Source: Ampelocalamus luodianensis (Eukaryota > Streptophyta > Magnoliopsida > Poales > Poaceae). From it: a stretch of 64,000 bases of DNA. Positions 1 to 10,832 of the stretch are shown in pieces; positions within the stretch are counted from its first letter, which is position 1; every line of letters starts with the position of its first letter. A program made the translations under genes and the position numbers. The notes beneath the pieces were generated by a model. That model ran no database searches. It saw only the letters and a program-made list of their open reading frames with translations, and had not been told where the DNA came from. The stretch spans positions 77,758,428-77,822,427 of the forward strand of contig CM070618.1 in the NCBI GenBank assembly GCA_036346255.1, given 5' to 3'.

Positions 1-937
1 TTTTACGCGAGAAATCTAAACTGCCGACTCCCACGTCCCACCGCGACATAACGCCTCCCAGATACAAAAAAAAATCTCCAAATCCTCACATAAGCACAAC
101 GAAATTATACACCAAAAAAAAAAAAGACGATACGAAACCGCACCTCATAAGCGGCTCCAAAAATCGTCGCCGAATCACCCGATTCGCCCCGCAACCCGCC
201 GACCTCGAACCGGAATTCCCTCGAGCACGCAACAGCCAGGCTTGGGGAAAGGAAGGCAAGGACTTGGCCACTTGGGGGCCGAATTCCTCCCCCAATTTAG
301 GGTTTTAACCCCGGTTTTTAAAAAAGTGGGGGCTTTAATAATTGGATCGAGCCGGTGCTGTTGCTTTAGATCTCGTGGATTCCTTTTGACCGGTGGCGAC
401 TTCGAAATTTGATTCGGTTTTTGGTCCAGTTGGTGCGACGGCACGGGGAAGAATTTTCTTTTGGCCGTAATGGCACTGCCCAAAGATGTATTTGCGAAAA
501 TAACCCTTGTCACGCTGGATTTACAGAGATGGAGTCTAGAAGACATAGCCATTGTGCGGATAACTACAGTGCCAACACCTATCTATGTTCGCGTTGTGAC
601 CGTGAGGATTAGCAGGAAACCGTATGGCCACCGTGCGGATGAGACGGTTACCACACGGCCATCGTGCGGTCTAGGTGGTTGTTGCACGGCCGTCATGCGG
701 ACAACCCTCCTTTGCATATCTGTCGTTCCATCACTGTTGTCCCCTCTCGCCCGCAGTGTCGAGCAGCCCTCCTCCGAACATATGCCGCCTCGTTGTTGTT
801 GTAACACCTTACCTGCAGTGCTACGCCTCCTGAATCCCAGCACCAACGCAACGACTCCCCCTTCGTTTGGCTATAAATACCGAACTCTCGCAATCGCTGA
901 TCGCTCAACTTAGAGAACGTAACATAATTAATTTTTT
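1..937. other. Unassigned repeat-like flank with TATA motif
   Basis: No gene is supported here. The stretch at about 540-710 repeats short phrases of the kind CGGCC-N-TGCGG in several degenerate copies. A TATA box (CTATAAATA) lies at 871-879, and about 60 bases later the LTR of the next element begins. This looks like the promoter end of an older element that the Tat-like element entered, but no terminal repeat was found. The overlapping ORFs on both strands have no recognisable domain. Confidence 0.3.
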
Positions 938-1927
938 TGGATATTAAAGTTTGGAGCAATCGTTACGATCGTAGCAGTTTTGATTGCTTCCCCCCGAAGA
1001 CCAGGTAATTATTTATCGAATACCTTTGTCGTTATTACCGTAGTCATAGTTAATCAGTCTTAGTCAGCTAGTCGTAATTAATGCAGCTTGTATTCTGAAG
1101 TAAGTAGGTCATAGTAATTTAGCTGTAGTTTTGTACTGTTTATAATATAGTCGTAGGTACAGTATCTGTAATTTATTAGTGTATGATACTTTGTGGTGAT
1201 TAATCAGTCGTAATAAATTAGGCTTTGTTATTTTCAGTATGAATTGTTTAGTGGTTGAAAATGAGTTGAAATTAAATAATCGTAATTAATTAGCTGTGTC
1301 ATAGCAAGAAAGGTTAGACAATAGAAAGGGGACCTCCGGTGTCTGCACGAGGGGCTAAGGGATCCTCGAAGAGGGGATCGATTATCAGGAGAAGTAGATG
1401 TGTATTAATTGTCCCAAAAATTAGATCTGGTTATTACGTAGAGAGGTGGCTATTTATAGCCTTCAGACAAGGTATACGAGATTTAGGTTCTACGCCTAAA
1501 AAGGTCCTATGCTCGTAGGAGTTACAGGGGCTTTTCCTTCCCTATGCATAGCCTTCGGCTCATGGTGGACCTTTCTGGCCTTGGTCCACCCGGTTGGTGT
1601 GCTTGGTCCACCGGTGCTCTCCGCAGCCTTCGTCACGTGCGAGGTGTCTCCGGGGCGGTGGCCCTGAGTGCCCTTCGGGGGCCCTAAGGAGACCCATGGG
1701 GGACTTCTGGCTTTCGGGGTCGTGGCGCCTCAGCGGCCCTTCGGACGCCTTCGCACTACCTTCTGAGCTTCTCCGAAGGTATGCTTGGTATCCCCAGGGA
1801 CCCCAACCACGCATTCGACCTGTTGGCCCTTTGGGGGGCGGTCCGTGCTTTTTGTCGCAGGGCCTTCGGTCAAGGCCCTCGCAGTCTTCGTTGGGTCATG
1901 GGGGCCGATGGAGCTGCCCCGACGACA
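938..1927 (-). repeat. 3' LTR of the Tat-like element
   Basis: This matches 9354-10376 along its whole length with substitutions and small indels. On the plus strand it begins TGGATATTAAAG (the other copy begins TGGGGATTAAAG) and ends CCCCGACGACA. On the minus strand it therefore starts TGTCGTCGGGG and ends in CCA. A minus-strand TATA box (GGCTATAAATAGCC) lies at about 1449-1462. The adjoining purine run GCGAGGGGC, read on the minus strand just above 1928, can serve as a weak polypurine tract. The 229-aa plus-strand reading frame that starts inside it has no domain and is ignored. Confidence 0.75.
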
Positions 1928-2088
1928 AGCCCCTCGCGGTCGAGGTTCTGCTTTGTCATGGCTGAAATCACGCCCTTTCCCCGTAGGGTCCAAGCACACC
2001 GTCCCTTTCGGTCTGGCGAAGCATGCTTTGTGCGGGTGCTCCCGCGAAGCGTGGGCCGCCCCGCGGATTTGATGGCACGTTGGGTGTT

Positions 2089-2255
2089 ACGTGCCATGAT
2101 GTCGTTGGTTGGCATTGATGGCACTCTGTCAATTCGTGCAGGCCGCCGTCGGCTGTTGTGCGCCATAATATCGTTGGTTGGCGTTGATGGCGCTCCTTCG
2201 AGCGGCGTGTGCCGTCATTGGTTGTCGTGTGCCATAATGTCGTTTTCTCAGGGAT
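2089..2255. repeat. Short tandem repeat upstream of the antisense ORF
   Basis: About 2.3 copies of a roughly 70-base unit lie here. Each contains a phrase like GTGCCATAATGTCGTTGGTT followed by a phrase close to GCATTGATGGC. The repeat ends about 90 bases before the TATA box of the antisense ORF, so it occupies the place of a proximal promoter. Confidence 0.55.
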
Positions 2256-2340
2256 GCCGTGCACGTGGTACGTGTCACCTGGTTAGTGGCTCGTGGCTCT
2301 TTGGCTTCCTCGCTTTGTTTGGTTATGGTCCTAGTACGTG

Positions 2341-2349
2341 TATAAATAG
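2341..2349 (+). promoter_or_regulatory. TATA box of the antisense extra ORF
   Basis: TATAAATAG stands about 118 bases before the ATG at 2467, a normal plant distance for a core promoter with a leader of about 90 bases. It reads opposite to the TATA boxes in the two LTRs, which suggests the extra ORF had its own promoter. Confidence 0.5.
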
Positions 2350-2466
2350 GGGGACCTCCCAACCCTTATTACGTGCATTGTGTTATTGTTTTCGTAGCTT
2401 TGCGTGCTATTTTTCAGAGCAGGCTGACCTTCGGTGTTCGGTCGTTGTGCCTTCGGGAGTCTCGAT

Positions 2467-4929
2467 ATGACAAAGCGGAGCAAGGAGGGTGGTGGTAGCG
2501 TGGTATACACCAACAACCTTGGTCGTTCCACCGTGAAGTTGCAGGTGCTTCAGACGCTGAAGGACGAGGGGAAGTTGGAGGACCTCGCGCAGGCATGGGT
2601 CTCTGGGGTGGAGACAGTGCCGGCGCCTCAGGAGGACGAAGCGGTGGTCTTCGTCGCCTTCTTTGACGCCGGTCTTCGATTCCCCTACGTGGAGCTAGTG
2701 GCCAAGGTGCTTCGGCTGTACCGGGTGGAGTTGGCATAGCTGACACCCAACTCCCTCGTTAAGCTCGCCATTTTTTAGTGGGTTATGCGCTCCACGGGAA
2801 CAGGTTGGAGGGGTGCCTATTTGTGTACCTCCGCGACGAACGATGCCAGCCGAAGAAGAAGAAGGCCATCGGCGAGATGTTGAACACATTCTACCACAAG
2901 TGCCCTGCGGTCTACGGGCGATGGTCTTCAATCGGGCGGAGGGCCTATTCAACTCACTGCCTCCCCAGAGATCGTGCTCACTTCGAGGGAGGATGCGCTA
3001 CTCCACTTTTGCTCAATGTGACGTGAAGGCTTTCCACAAGGGACCTTGTGGAGGAGTTCTGCGCGATTCGGGTGTGGCCCCTGGCTTGTGGCCAGAGCGT
3101 GGAGCTTGGGGACCTGGAGGGCGGTCTTCCCACCCTCGCAGTAATAGGTCGTGAAGGTCTTAGTTTTTGCCTTGGTTTCTCCTCCCCTCTTTTTTTGTTT
3201 TTATTTTAACGAGGTGTGCTGGTATTATTGTAATGATGCCCATCGACGAGGCCGCACGCGCCATGGAGCAACTTCTGGGTCCCTATACTGGCGAGGAGCA
3301 TGCGAAGCGGGGGCTGGTGGTACGCGAGTCGCGTCTGAATCGCGCGTATCTAGTGGTTCTCCTAGCGGAGCACCTGGACCCCGACGAGGGAAGGAAGAAG
3401 CAGGGCCAGGTACCTGAAGAGCTGGACGCCCCAGGGCCGATTGACGTGAGGCCCCTACGATCCGTTGGGACTGGCAACACGGGTGACCCTAGTTGCGCGA
3501 GGGTAGACGCTGCGGATAGGCCCTTGAAGAGGATGTCACAGGGTCCTCGGAGCAGGTGGAGCATTCTCGCTCAAGCAGCTCCTCGTCGAGAGGGCGACCG
3601 GTTTCTCTGGTGGCGGTTGTTGCACCGGGGACAGGCGGTTATTCTGCGGTGAAGGCTGCGGAGGGGGTGGAGAGCTCATTTGGGATAGCGATGTTGCCCC
3701 TCGAGGAGTCCTCGGGCGATAGTACCCCGTCGCACGTGTATGGCAGGGGTTCCGAGGATACCCTAGTGGTGCCTCCCACTCCAGGCCGCGATGCAATTGG
3801 TCGATGTCTCCCCTTTTGTTTTTAGTTTTCTGTTCGTCCCTTACCCATTTACATGCTTCGTAGTATTGAGCGACGAGAAAGAGAGGGATGGTGGGAGTTG
3901 CTTCGCTTCTTAGGGGTCCGAGGCGGTGCCTTCGCCTACTCCTGCGCTAGGTGTCGTGGGTGCCGCGAATCTGGGCCCGTTGTGCTCCACCGACTTCAAG
4001 GTTAGCGTCAAGGTGGAAACTGTGTGCGAGGAGGTTGCTCACTTTGTCGCCTTGTCCTACATGGGGGAGCTTTTCCGGAGCATGCCCCTCCAGGGGATGT
4101 TCCGGTCCATCGAAGTGAACGCCGCAAAGGTAAGATTGAATGTACATTTTTTGTTTGTTTGTTTTTCTTTTTTTAAATGGCATGCTTCGTGCAGACCCTG
4201 ATGCTGTCCAACGTGCTTGAGGGGGACGTTTTGCGCAACTTTGTGGAGATCTAGGAACGGGTTAACTCAAAGCACGCGCGGAGCGAGTCTCTGAGCGCTG
4301 AGCGTGAGGTCCTGGCCGATAGGGCGAATGAGCTAGAGGCAAGAATAGCGGAGCTGGAGGGGGAGCACCGTGACTTGCAAGAGGAAGTACGAACACTTCG
4401 CAGCGTCTGGGTCTCGACCTCGAGACAGAGATCGAAGCGGAGCGGGAGCACTCGCACTCCATGGCGTGGGTGATGTGGGAGGCGATGGAAGCCCTGGAGG
4501 GTGCTGTTGCTGACCTCGACGCCATGCTGCCACCCCAGAAACACACCATGGAGGAGATGGATGTCACCCTCAGGCACCTTCGCAGTGCCGGGGAGGTATG
4601 TTTGCCGACCGCCCGGGCCCTACGGAGATCATTGCATGAAGGTGGCCTAGAAGATGGTGTTCGCTTCGCTGCAGAAGGCCGGGTGCAGACACGTCGATGC
4701 CCTTAGCACTCGCTCTGTGCCCGTGGCATCCGCGGCGGAGGTTGCTTCTTGCCAGCGATAGACGTGGAGGGCGAGCAACATCTTTGCCCATGACTTCTGG
4801 GCGCCACACGACCGTGACGCGGCAATGGAGTCCCTCCAGACGGTGCTAGCATAAAGGAAGAAAGTCAAGGCTCCGGTGGATGATCAGAGGGTCGACGAGC
4901 AAGGGGCCACCACCAAAGACAAGGTGTGA
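2467..4929 (+). pseudogene. Extra ORF with Transposase_28-like domain, decayed
   Basis: The first open stretch (2467-2739) begins MTKRSKEGG and reaches a motif of the form FFDAGLRFP...VLRLYRVELA. After an in-frame stop it continues LTPNSLVKLAIF. This matches the pattern of the plant family called putative gypsy-type transposon (Pfam Transposase_28). The rest is broken by stops and shifts but keeps typical later parts: an acidic/hydrophilic middle (about 3240-3650) and a Glu/Arg/Leu-rich coiled coil at about 4260-4420 (LEARIAELEGEHRDLQEEV). The frame ends near 4929 and AATGAAA follows at about 5092. Function of the family is unknown. It runs antisense to the element's LTR and pol, as in Tat elements with extra ORFs. 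The coding potential is dead in this copy. Confidence 0.7.
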
Positions 4930-5869
4930 CCCTCCGCTTGCCTCAAGCAACCTAGCACTTTAGTTTCTTGTATTTGATTTTTAGTAGTCCTTTTGTTTCT
5001 TCTTTTTGTTTCCACTCCGCCCTTTTCTCTCCTGTGTGCCGAGGCGGGTTTAGAGGGGGTTCACCTCTTTTTGTAATGACCTCCGCTTTTGAATGAAAAA
5101 GATTTGCAAACTGAGTTCTGTGAATGTTCGGTGTGCTTAGCCTTGCACGTTGTTTATGCATTTTGACTTCGTGGTTTGTGCAGGACAACTCCCAATAATT
5201 ATAATGCACCTCCGGGCTGGGGCTTCGGCCTTCTGAGGGGCGGACGACGAAGGTCACTGCCCTCGGGCGTGAGCTGAAGGCTAAGCGTTGCCTTTGTTCT
5301 GTCTGGCCTCTGTAGTTGTGCTACCGGGGCGTCGTATGTCATGGTGCTAAGTGGCAGCGTTGGAAATTGGCGAATCCGAGTGGAACCATGGAAGAGTTTT
5401 GGCTCTTTCGCCAGTGCAAGGCCGCAGCTCAAGACAAGATTGCCTGTTTCTGGGAGTAGCGAGGCTACATGGTACGCGAAAATGGCCTTTCGAATTCGAG
5501 TGTTGAATCTGCTGCCTCGGTTCCGACCCAAGCATGCAAAGCATCGCTCGAGATGGGGCCCTTTGGTGAGGAGTTGCTGGAGTGGTTGTTGTGCCCAGAT
5601 ACGATCTACGCTGATGCGTTGTAGTCGCCGCCCTCGTGTATTCTGTAGTTATGTATATTTGGTGTGTTGTTGATTGAATTGCTAGGTATCTTTTAGCTTT
5701 ACTCATTGTATGATTTATGTATTTGCTTGTGATGAATAGAGCCCGTTCCGTCGGTATATGTGTGTTCCACGATTCTTGGTTCGCTCTGTTTTGTATATCG
5801 CGTTGTGTGGTATTCTTCTACCCTAGGATTTGCTGCGATGGGTGGGATGAGCATAACAATGAAGTCTAG
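4930..5869. other. Spacer between extra ORF and hairpin array
   Basis: This contains the probable 3' end of the extra ORF transcript (polyadenylation-like AATGAAA near 5092) and then unique-looking sequence. Frames of about 110 codons on both strands overlap one another and show no domain. No RNA gene was seen. Confidence 0.4.
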
Positions 5870-6832
5870 CGTCGTCCCACGTGTTTTTTTTTGCGAGGGG
5901 GAGACGAAGCCTAGCGCCGTCCCCCATACTTTTTAGATAGGGCTCCAGGGGAGCACCCACTCTTTTTTTGCGAGAGGGAGGCGAAGCCTAACGTCGCCCC
6001 CTATACTTTTCTTAGATAGGTCTCCGAGGGAGACCTAACTCTCTATTTTTTTGCGAGGGAGGCGAAGTCTAACGCTGTCCCACATACTTTTTTAGATAGG
6101 GCTCCGGGGGAACCCTAACTCTTTTTTTTGTGAGGAGGAGGCGAAGCCTAACGCTGTCCCCTATACTTTTTTTAGATAGGGCTTCAGGGGAGCGCCAACT
6201 CTTTTTTGTGAGGTGGAGGCGAAGCCTAGCACCGCCCCATACTTTTTTTAGCTAGGGCTCTGGTGGAGCCCTAGCCCTTTTTTGCGGGGGAGGCGAAGCC
6301 TAACGTCGTCCCCCATACTTTTTTAGATAGGACTCCGGTGGATCCCTAACTCTTTTTTCGAGGGGAAGGTGGGGCAAAACCTAGTGTCGTCCCCATACAT
6401 TTTTAGATAGGGCTCCAGTGGAGCCCTAACTCTTTTGTTTTTGCGAGGGGGGGCGAAGCCTAACGCTGCCCCCATACCTTTTTAGATAAGGCTCCGGGGA
6501 GCCCTAACTCTTTTTTTGTGGGGGAGGCGAAACCTAACACCGTCCCCATACTTTTTTAGATAGGGCTCTGGGGAAGCCCTAACTCCTTTTTTTGAGGGGG
6601 AGGCGAAGCCTAACACCGTCCCCCATAATTTTTTAGATAGGGCTCCGGGGGAGCCCTAACTCTTTTTTTGCGAGGGGGAGGAGAAGCCTAGCGCCGCCCC
6701 TCATACTTTTTTAGATAGGGCTCCGGTGGGGCCCTAACTCTTTTTTGCGAGGGGGGCGAAGCCTAACGTCGTCCCCCATACTTTTTAGATAGGGCTCCGG
6801 GGAAGCCCTAACTTTTTTGTCGTCCCCCTAGT
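5870..6832. repeat. 77-bp tandem array with a hairpin in each unit
   Basis: About 12 diverged copies of a unit of roughly 77 bases are present. Each has three parts: GAGGCGAAGCCTAACG with a C-rich follow-on, a T-run ending TTTTTTAGATAG, and the inverted pair GGGCTCC...GGAGCCC with a 2-4 base loop. The same unit, diverged, recurs at 53720-54115 in another element of the same orientation, so the array belongs to the element family. It is not protein coding. Confidence 0.8.
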
Positions 6833-6834
6833 GG

Positions 6835-7215
6835 ACCCTGTCACTTAGGGCTAGGTACAGTGTGCGTCGGGGCTTGAATCATGCGCGTTGTCTTTGCTTA
6901 TATACTTGCGCCTGCGAGGGGCATCTGTGTGCACCGGGGCCATGAGCCATACGCGGTGTCTTTGTTTATACACTCGTGCGCGCGGGGGCATCGATGTGCA
7001 CTAGGGCCGTGAGCCATGCGCGGTGTCTTTGTTTATACACTCGTGCCTGCGGGGAGCATCAGTGTGCATCGAGTCGTGAGCCATACGTGGTGTCTTTATT
7101 TATACACTCGTGCCTGTGGGGGGCATCGGTGTGCACCGGGGCCATGAGCCATGCGCGATGTCTGTTTATACACTTCACACTCGCGGGAGTGAGTTAGTGT
7201 GCGTCGGGGTGTCTA
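6835..7215. repeat. 70-bp tandem array with TTTATACAC core
   Basis: Five diverged copies of a unit near 70 bases occur, with the landmarks GTGTCTTTGTTTATACACT, a CG-rich phrase, GTGTGCACCGGGG and GAGCCATGCGCG. The same unit recurs at 55075-55630. In both elements it follows the hairpin array on the pol side. Confidence 0.75.
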
Positions 7216-7379
7216 TTTCATTGATTGGGGGCGAAGTGCCCAAGGGCGTGCACATACTTTTTTACATGCCTCCGCTGCTAAAGTGCAGTGGACGGCGATT
7301 GTCCGGGCATAGCCGGGTTTTTACATGGGTGCCCTCAAGGGTAGAATTTGCAGGGGCTTTTGGCGTTCTATGTGTGGTC

Positions 7380-9353
7380 CAGTTATTGTCCCTCTGGTGT
7401 TTTGATGTAGTAGGAGCCCGCCCTTGTTGCGCTGGTGATTATGTGCGGCCCCTCCCATTTGGACCCCAGCTTGCCTGCGGTTGCGGGGTTCGCGATACGC
7501 TTGAGGACCATATTGCCTGGCGCTAGCAGGCAGTCCCTGACCTTCTTGTTGTATGTCGCCACAACGCTCGCGGCGTATTCGGTCATGGTTGTGATGGCCT
7601 ATACGTGGTTTTCTTCGAGGAGGTCTAGGGAGACCTCCCTTTCCATAGGCTCTCCCTCTGCTGTGGTGCGGAGGGACCTTGTCACGAGTTCTCCTGGGTC
7701 ATCGCTTCGTCACCGAATAGTAGCTTAAATGGTAAGAAACCGGTGGCCCGGCTGGGTGAGGTGCGAAGTGCCCACAGAGCTTTGAGGAGCTCTTTGGGCC
7801 AACGAGACGCTTCGCCAGTCCCTCCAGTATGCTACCGTTGGCTCGCTCGACCGCCCCATTGGACTTCGGGTGCCCCACCGATGTGAAGCATATGTTTGTT
7901 CCCAGGCTTTCGCAGAATGTTTTGAAGCACGCAGAGTCGAATTAGGTTCCACTGTCGGTGACGATGTTGCTTGGTACCCCATATCTGCAGATGATGTTCT
8001 TCCATATGAACCGCTGGGCTGCTGCAGCGATGATTTTTGGTATGGGCTCCGCCTCTATCCATCTTGGGAAGTACCCAATGGCGACAAAGGCAAAGCGAAG
8101 GTTGCCCTTGGCCACCGGGAAAGGACCAATGATGTTGAGGCCCCACCGCACGATGGGCTAGACGGGGGTAGGGGCTACAATGGAACCGCTGGTGCCTTTG
8201 TGTTCTCGTCGGCCCACTAGCATCCCTGGTAGCGCTAGATGAGATCTTGTGCGTCGCGCAGCGTTGTTGGCCAGTACAGGCCTTGGCGGAAGGCTTTTGC
8301 TACGAGGCCCCTGGGGGCCTATTACGCGCCGTAGGGGCCCTCGTGGATGTCCCGCAGGAGGGACTGAGCCTCTGCCTACAACACGTACCGCAATAGAGGA
8401 GCGCAGACGCCTCCTTTGTAAAGCACTCCATTTATGATACAGTAGTTCCAAGCGCGGTGCCGAAGGCTAGGGCTGTTCGTTTGGTATTTTTGGTAAATAC
8501 GATATATACGGTGTTGTTAGTTTGGTAAATACGGTATTTTTAAAAATACAGTTCGATATCGGGAAATCCCAATTTATTTCGGTACGGTATCGGTAAATAC
8601 CATATTTTCCAATGTTGTCACGAATTGCGAATGAGTAAAAATGTTGCAAGAAGTTCCAGAGCGGCAAGTGTCCATCCGTTGCCCGATCGCCATTTCAGTG
8701 ACTTCCGAGAGCGATACGGTGTACCACTACCACATTGTATACTTGTATTGCCCTATTGTTGTTGCTGCAAGTGCATGGAGCATGCACATGCACCATACCA
8801 CAACACCACTCAGTACATCACTTGCAGCAGCAGCATGCACAATCATTGCCCACTGCCCAACAATCTAACATTCCAACATGCCACAGCACCACTCTTCGCA
8901 CGGTTGTCGACTGCACATGGCCACTTGTTGTTGGAGACTTGGAGCCGCCGGTCATTGCTCAAAGATGCACAAGAAGCCCACTAGCACTCCGCGGCACCAC
9001 CAACGAAAGCGAGCCGGTGACCAAACACAGATGCCCAACAACAGCGATCGGTTTGCACGGTTTTTGGCCGATTTTTACCGAAAAACCTTAATTCTAAAAA
9101 AACCATATTTCTAAAAACCGAACCTAATACCAAATGTCGATCAAACCGAGTTGACCAGTATGGTTCAGTTTATTCGGCTCGATTTATTTGGTTCAGTGGA
9201 GAAGCGAACAGCCCTACCGAAGGCGCCTGGCTGCGGTGGGGTCCTTGGGTTCTTCACCTGTTAGGTATTTGGCGATGTCGTCTCGCCAGTCAACTTTGCT
9301 GATGAGGAGTACGAGGTTGACCTCTCGTGCTTCAGGCGCAACCCCTTGTGCTT
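7380..9353 (-). pseudogene. Ty3/gypsy pol remnant: RNase H tail and integrase
   Basis: Read on the minus strand, the fragment starts at 9353 next to the LTR with the RNase H/integrase linker (DWRDDIAKYLTGEEPKD). It is interrupted by the hAT MITE and continues at 8459. There follow the linker RAWNYCIINGVLY, a remnant of the zinc-binding part (HEGPYGA near 8345), and the integrase core with LNIIGPFPVAKG and WIEAEPIP (8150-8000). Next come SNIVTDSGT, VGHPKSNGAVERANGS, and the C-terminal region YNKKVRDCLLAPGNMVLKR to KLGSKWEGPH (7560-7400). At least one frameshift and several stops separate these pieces. Gag, protease and RT are absent. It is a dead copy; the assignment to Ty3/gypsy is secure and to Tat likely. 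Confidence 0.85.
8468..9216. mobile_element. hAT-type MITE with 8-bp target duplication
   Basis: The 749-base element has terminal inverted repeats TAGGGCTGTTCG (8468) and CGAACAGCCCTA (ending 9216). It is flanked by a perfect 8-bp duplication CCGAAGGC at 8460-8467 and 9217-9224. An 8-bp duplication is the hAT hallmark. The interior is AT-rich near both ends (TTTGGTAAATACGG motifs) with no transposase, so it is non-autonomous. It sits in the integrase linker of the Tat-like pol and is therefore younger than that element. Confidence 0.92.
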
Positions 9354-10376
9354 TGGGGATTAAAGTTTGGAGCAGTCCTTATGATCGTAGAAATTTTGAT
9401 TGCTTCCCCCGAAGGCTAGGTAATTATTTGTCGGATGCCTTTGTCATTATTACCATAGTCGTAGTTAATTAGTCTTATTCAGCTTGTTGTAATTGATGCA
9501 GCTTGTATTATGAAGTAAGTAGGTCATAGTAATTTAGCCGTAGTTTTGTATTGTTTATAATATATTCGTAGGTACGGTATCCGTAATTTATTAGTGCATG
9601 ATACTTTGTGGTGATTAATCAGTTGTAATAAATTAGGCTTTGTTATTTCAGTATGAGTTAGTTAGTGGTTGAAAATGAGTTGAAATTAAATATTCGTAAT
9701 TAATTAGTTGTGTCGTAGCAAGAAAGTCTAGACAGTAGAAAAGAGGAACCTCAGTGTCTGCATGAGGGACCAAGGGATCCTCGAAGAGGGGATCGATTGT
9801 CAGGAGAAGTGGATGTGTATTAATTGTCCCAAAAATTGGGTCAGGTTATTACATGGGGGAGGTGGCTATTTATAGCCTTCCGACAAGGTATACGAGATTA
9901 CAGTTCTACCCCTAAAAAAGTCCTACGCTCGTAGGGGTTGCAGGGGATTTCCCCCCTATGTGTAGCCTTTGGCTCATGGTGGACCTTCGTGGCCTTGGTC
10001 CACCCGGTTGGTGCGCTTGGTCCACTGGTGCTCTCCGCGGCTTTCGTCACGTGCGAGGTGTCTCTCCCTGGGCACCCTTCAGGGTCCCTGAGGAGACCCC
10101 CGGGGGACTTTTGTCTCCCAACGTCATGGCGCCTCGGCGGCTCTTCAGACACCTCTGCACTACCTTAGGAGCTTCTTCGAAGGTATGCCTGGTATCCTGA
10201 GGGAGGAGGGCAACCGCGCCTTCGGCTTGTTGGCCCTTTGGGGGGCCCAGGGCCCTCCTGAAGGCATTCCTGGCGCCCTTCGGGGGCCTAGTCTGTGCTT
10301 TTGGCTACAGGGCCTTCGGTCAAGGCCCCACGGTCTTCGCCGGGTCGTGGGGTCAGGTGGGGCCGCCCCTACGATA
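9354..10376 (-). repeat. 5' LTR of the Tat-like element
   Basis: This is the partner of 938-1927. A minus-strand TATA box is contained in the phrase GGTGGCTATTTATAGCC near 9863-9879. On the minus strand the LTR is followed at once by pol sequence with no tRNA primer site, so the junction at 9353/9354 is a deletion breakpoint or a recombination product. Confidence 0.75.
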
Positions 10377-10832
10377 AGTTGTAATTAGTTTAGTGGTAAT
10401 TAATCAGTCGCAATTAGTTTAGTGGTAATCAGTCTGGCATATTAAATTAGTGGAAATTAACAACTCGTAATTAATTTTTGGAGATGAGCAATCAAATTCT
10501 TGGTAATTAATTAATTATTTGTATTTAATTACACGTATGTAATCGATCACTTGCATGCAATTTGTCATCATTGTTTGTCCGTGCATAATTAGTGATGATT
10601 GGGTTACTTGTAATTATGTATTATTAATTAGTTCAGTCATATTAAATTTGTGGTTATTACGTACCATGTTTGTTATATCGTGTACCGCAGATCGCGTTGT
10701 TGTGGCTTTAGATAATTTTGAATATGCAAGACTCGCACGGGCCGGACCCGATGGGTTGGACCTGTCGAGATCCCAGTACAAGGTGGTCCGGGCGGAGGGG
10801 CCCGATGCAATTAATATTCACGAGCTTCGAGG
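10377..10832. other. AT-rich flank before the Mutator transposase
   Basis: This is AT-rich sequence with repeated phrases such as TTAGTTTAGTGGTAAT and TTAATTAATTA. It may be the terminal or leader region of the Mutator-like element to the right, but no terminal inverted repeat could be paired. Confidence 0.3.

Larger units (their letters stand above)
938..10376 (-). mobile_element. Degenerate Tat-like Ty3/gypsy LTR retrotransposon
   Basis: Two direct repeats of about 1 kb (938-1927 and 9354-10376) bound this element. A TATA box inside each LTR reads on the minus strand, so transcription runs right to left. In that direction the order is: 5' LTR, RNase H/integrase remnant, a 70-bp array, a 77-bp hairpin array, an extra ORF in antisense, then the 3' LTR. 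An antisense extra ORF between pol and the 3' LTR is known from the Tat lineage (for example Grande). Primer-binding site, gag, protease and reverse transcriptase are absent: pol sequence abuts the 5' LTR directly. No 5-bp target duplication is visible (TTTTT left, AGTTG right), so ends may have been altered by recombination. An hAT MITE lies within pol. Confidence 0.75.

Noticed and set aside
1781..2470. 229-codon plus-strand frame
   Set aside because: It starts inside an LTR that is transcribed on the other strand and crosses a tandem repeat; no family resemblance.
938..10376. Target duplication for the Tat-like element
   Set aside because: The flanking five bases are TTTTT and AGTTG; no match, so none is claimed.
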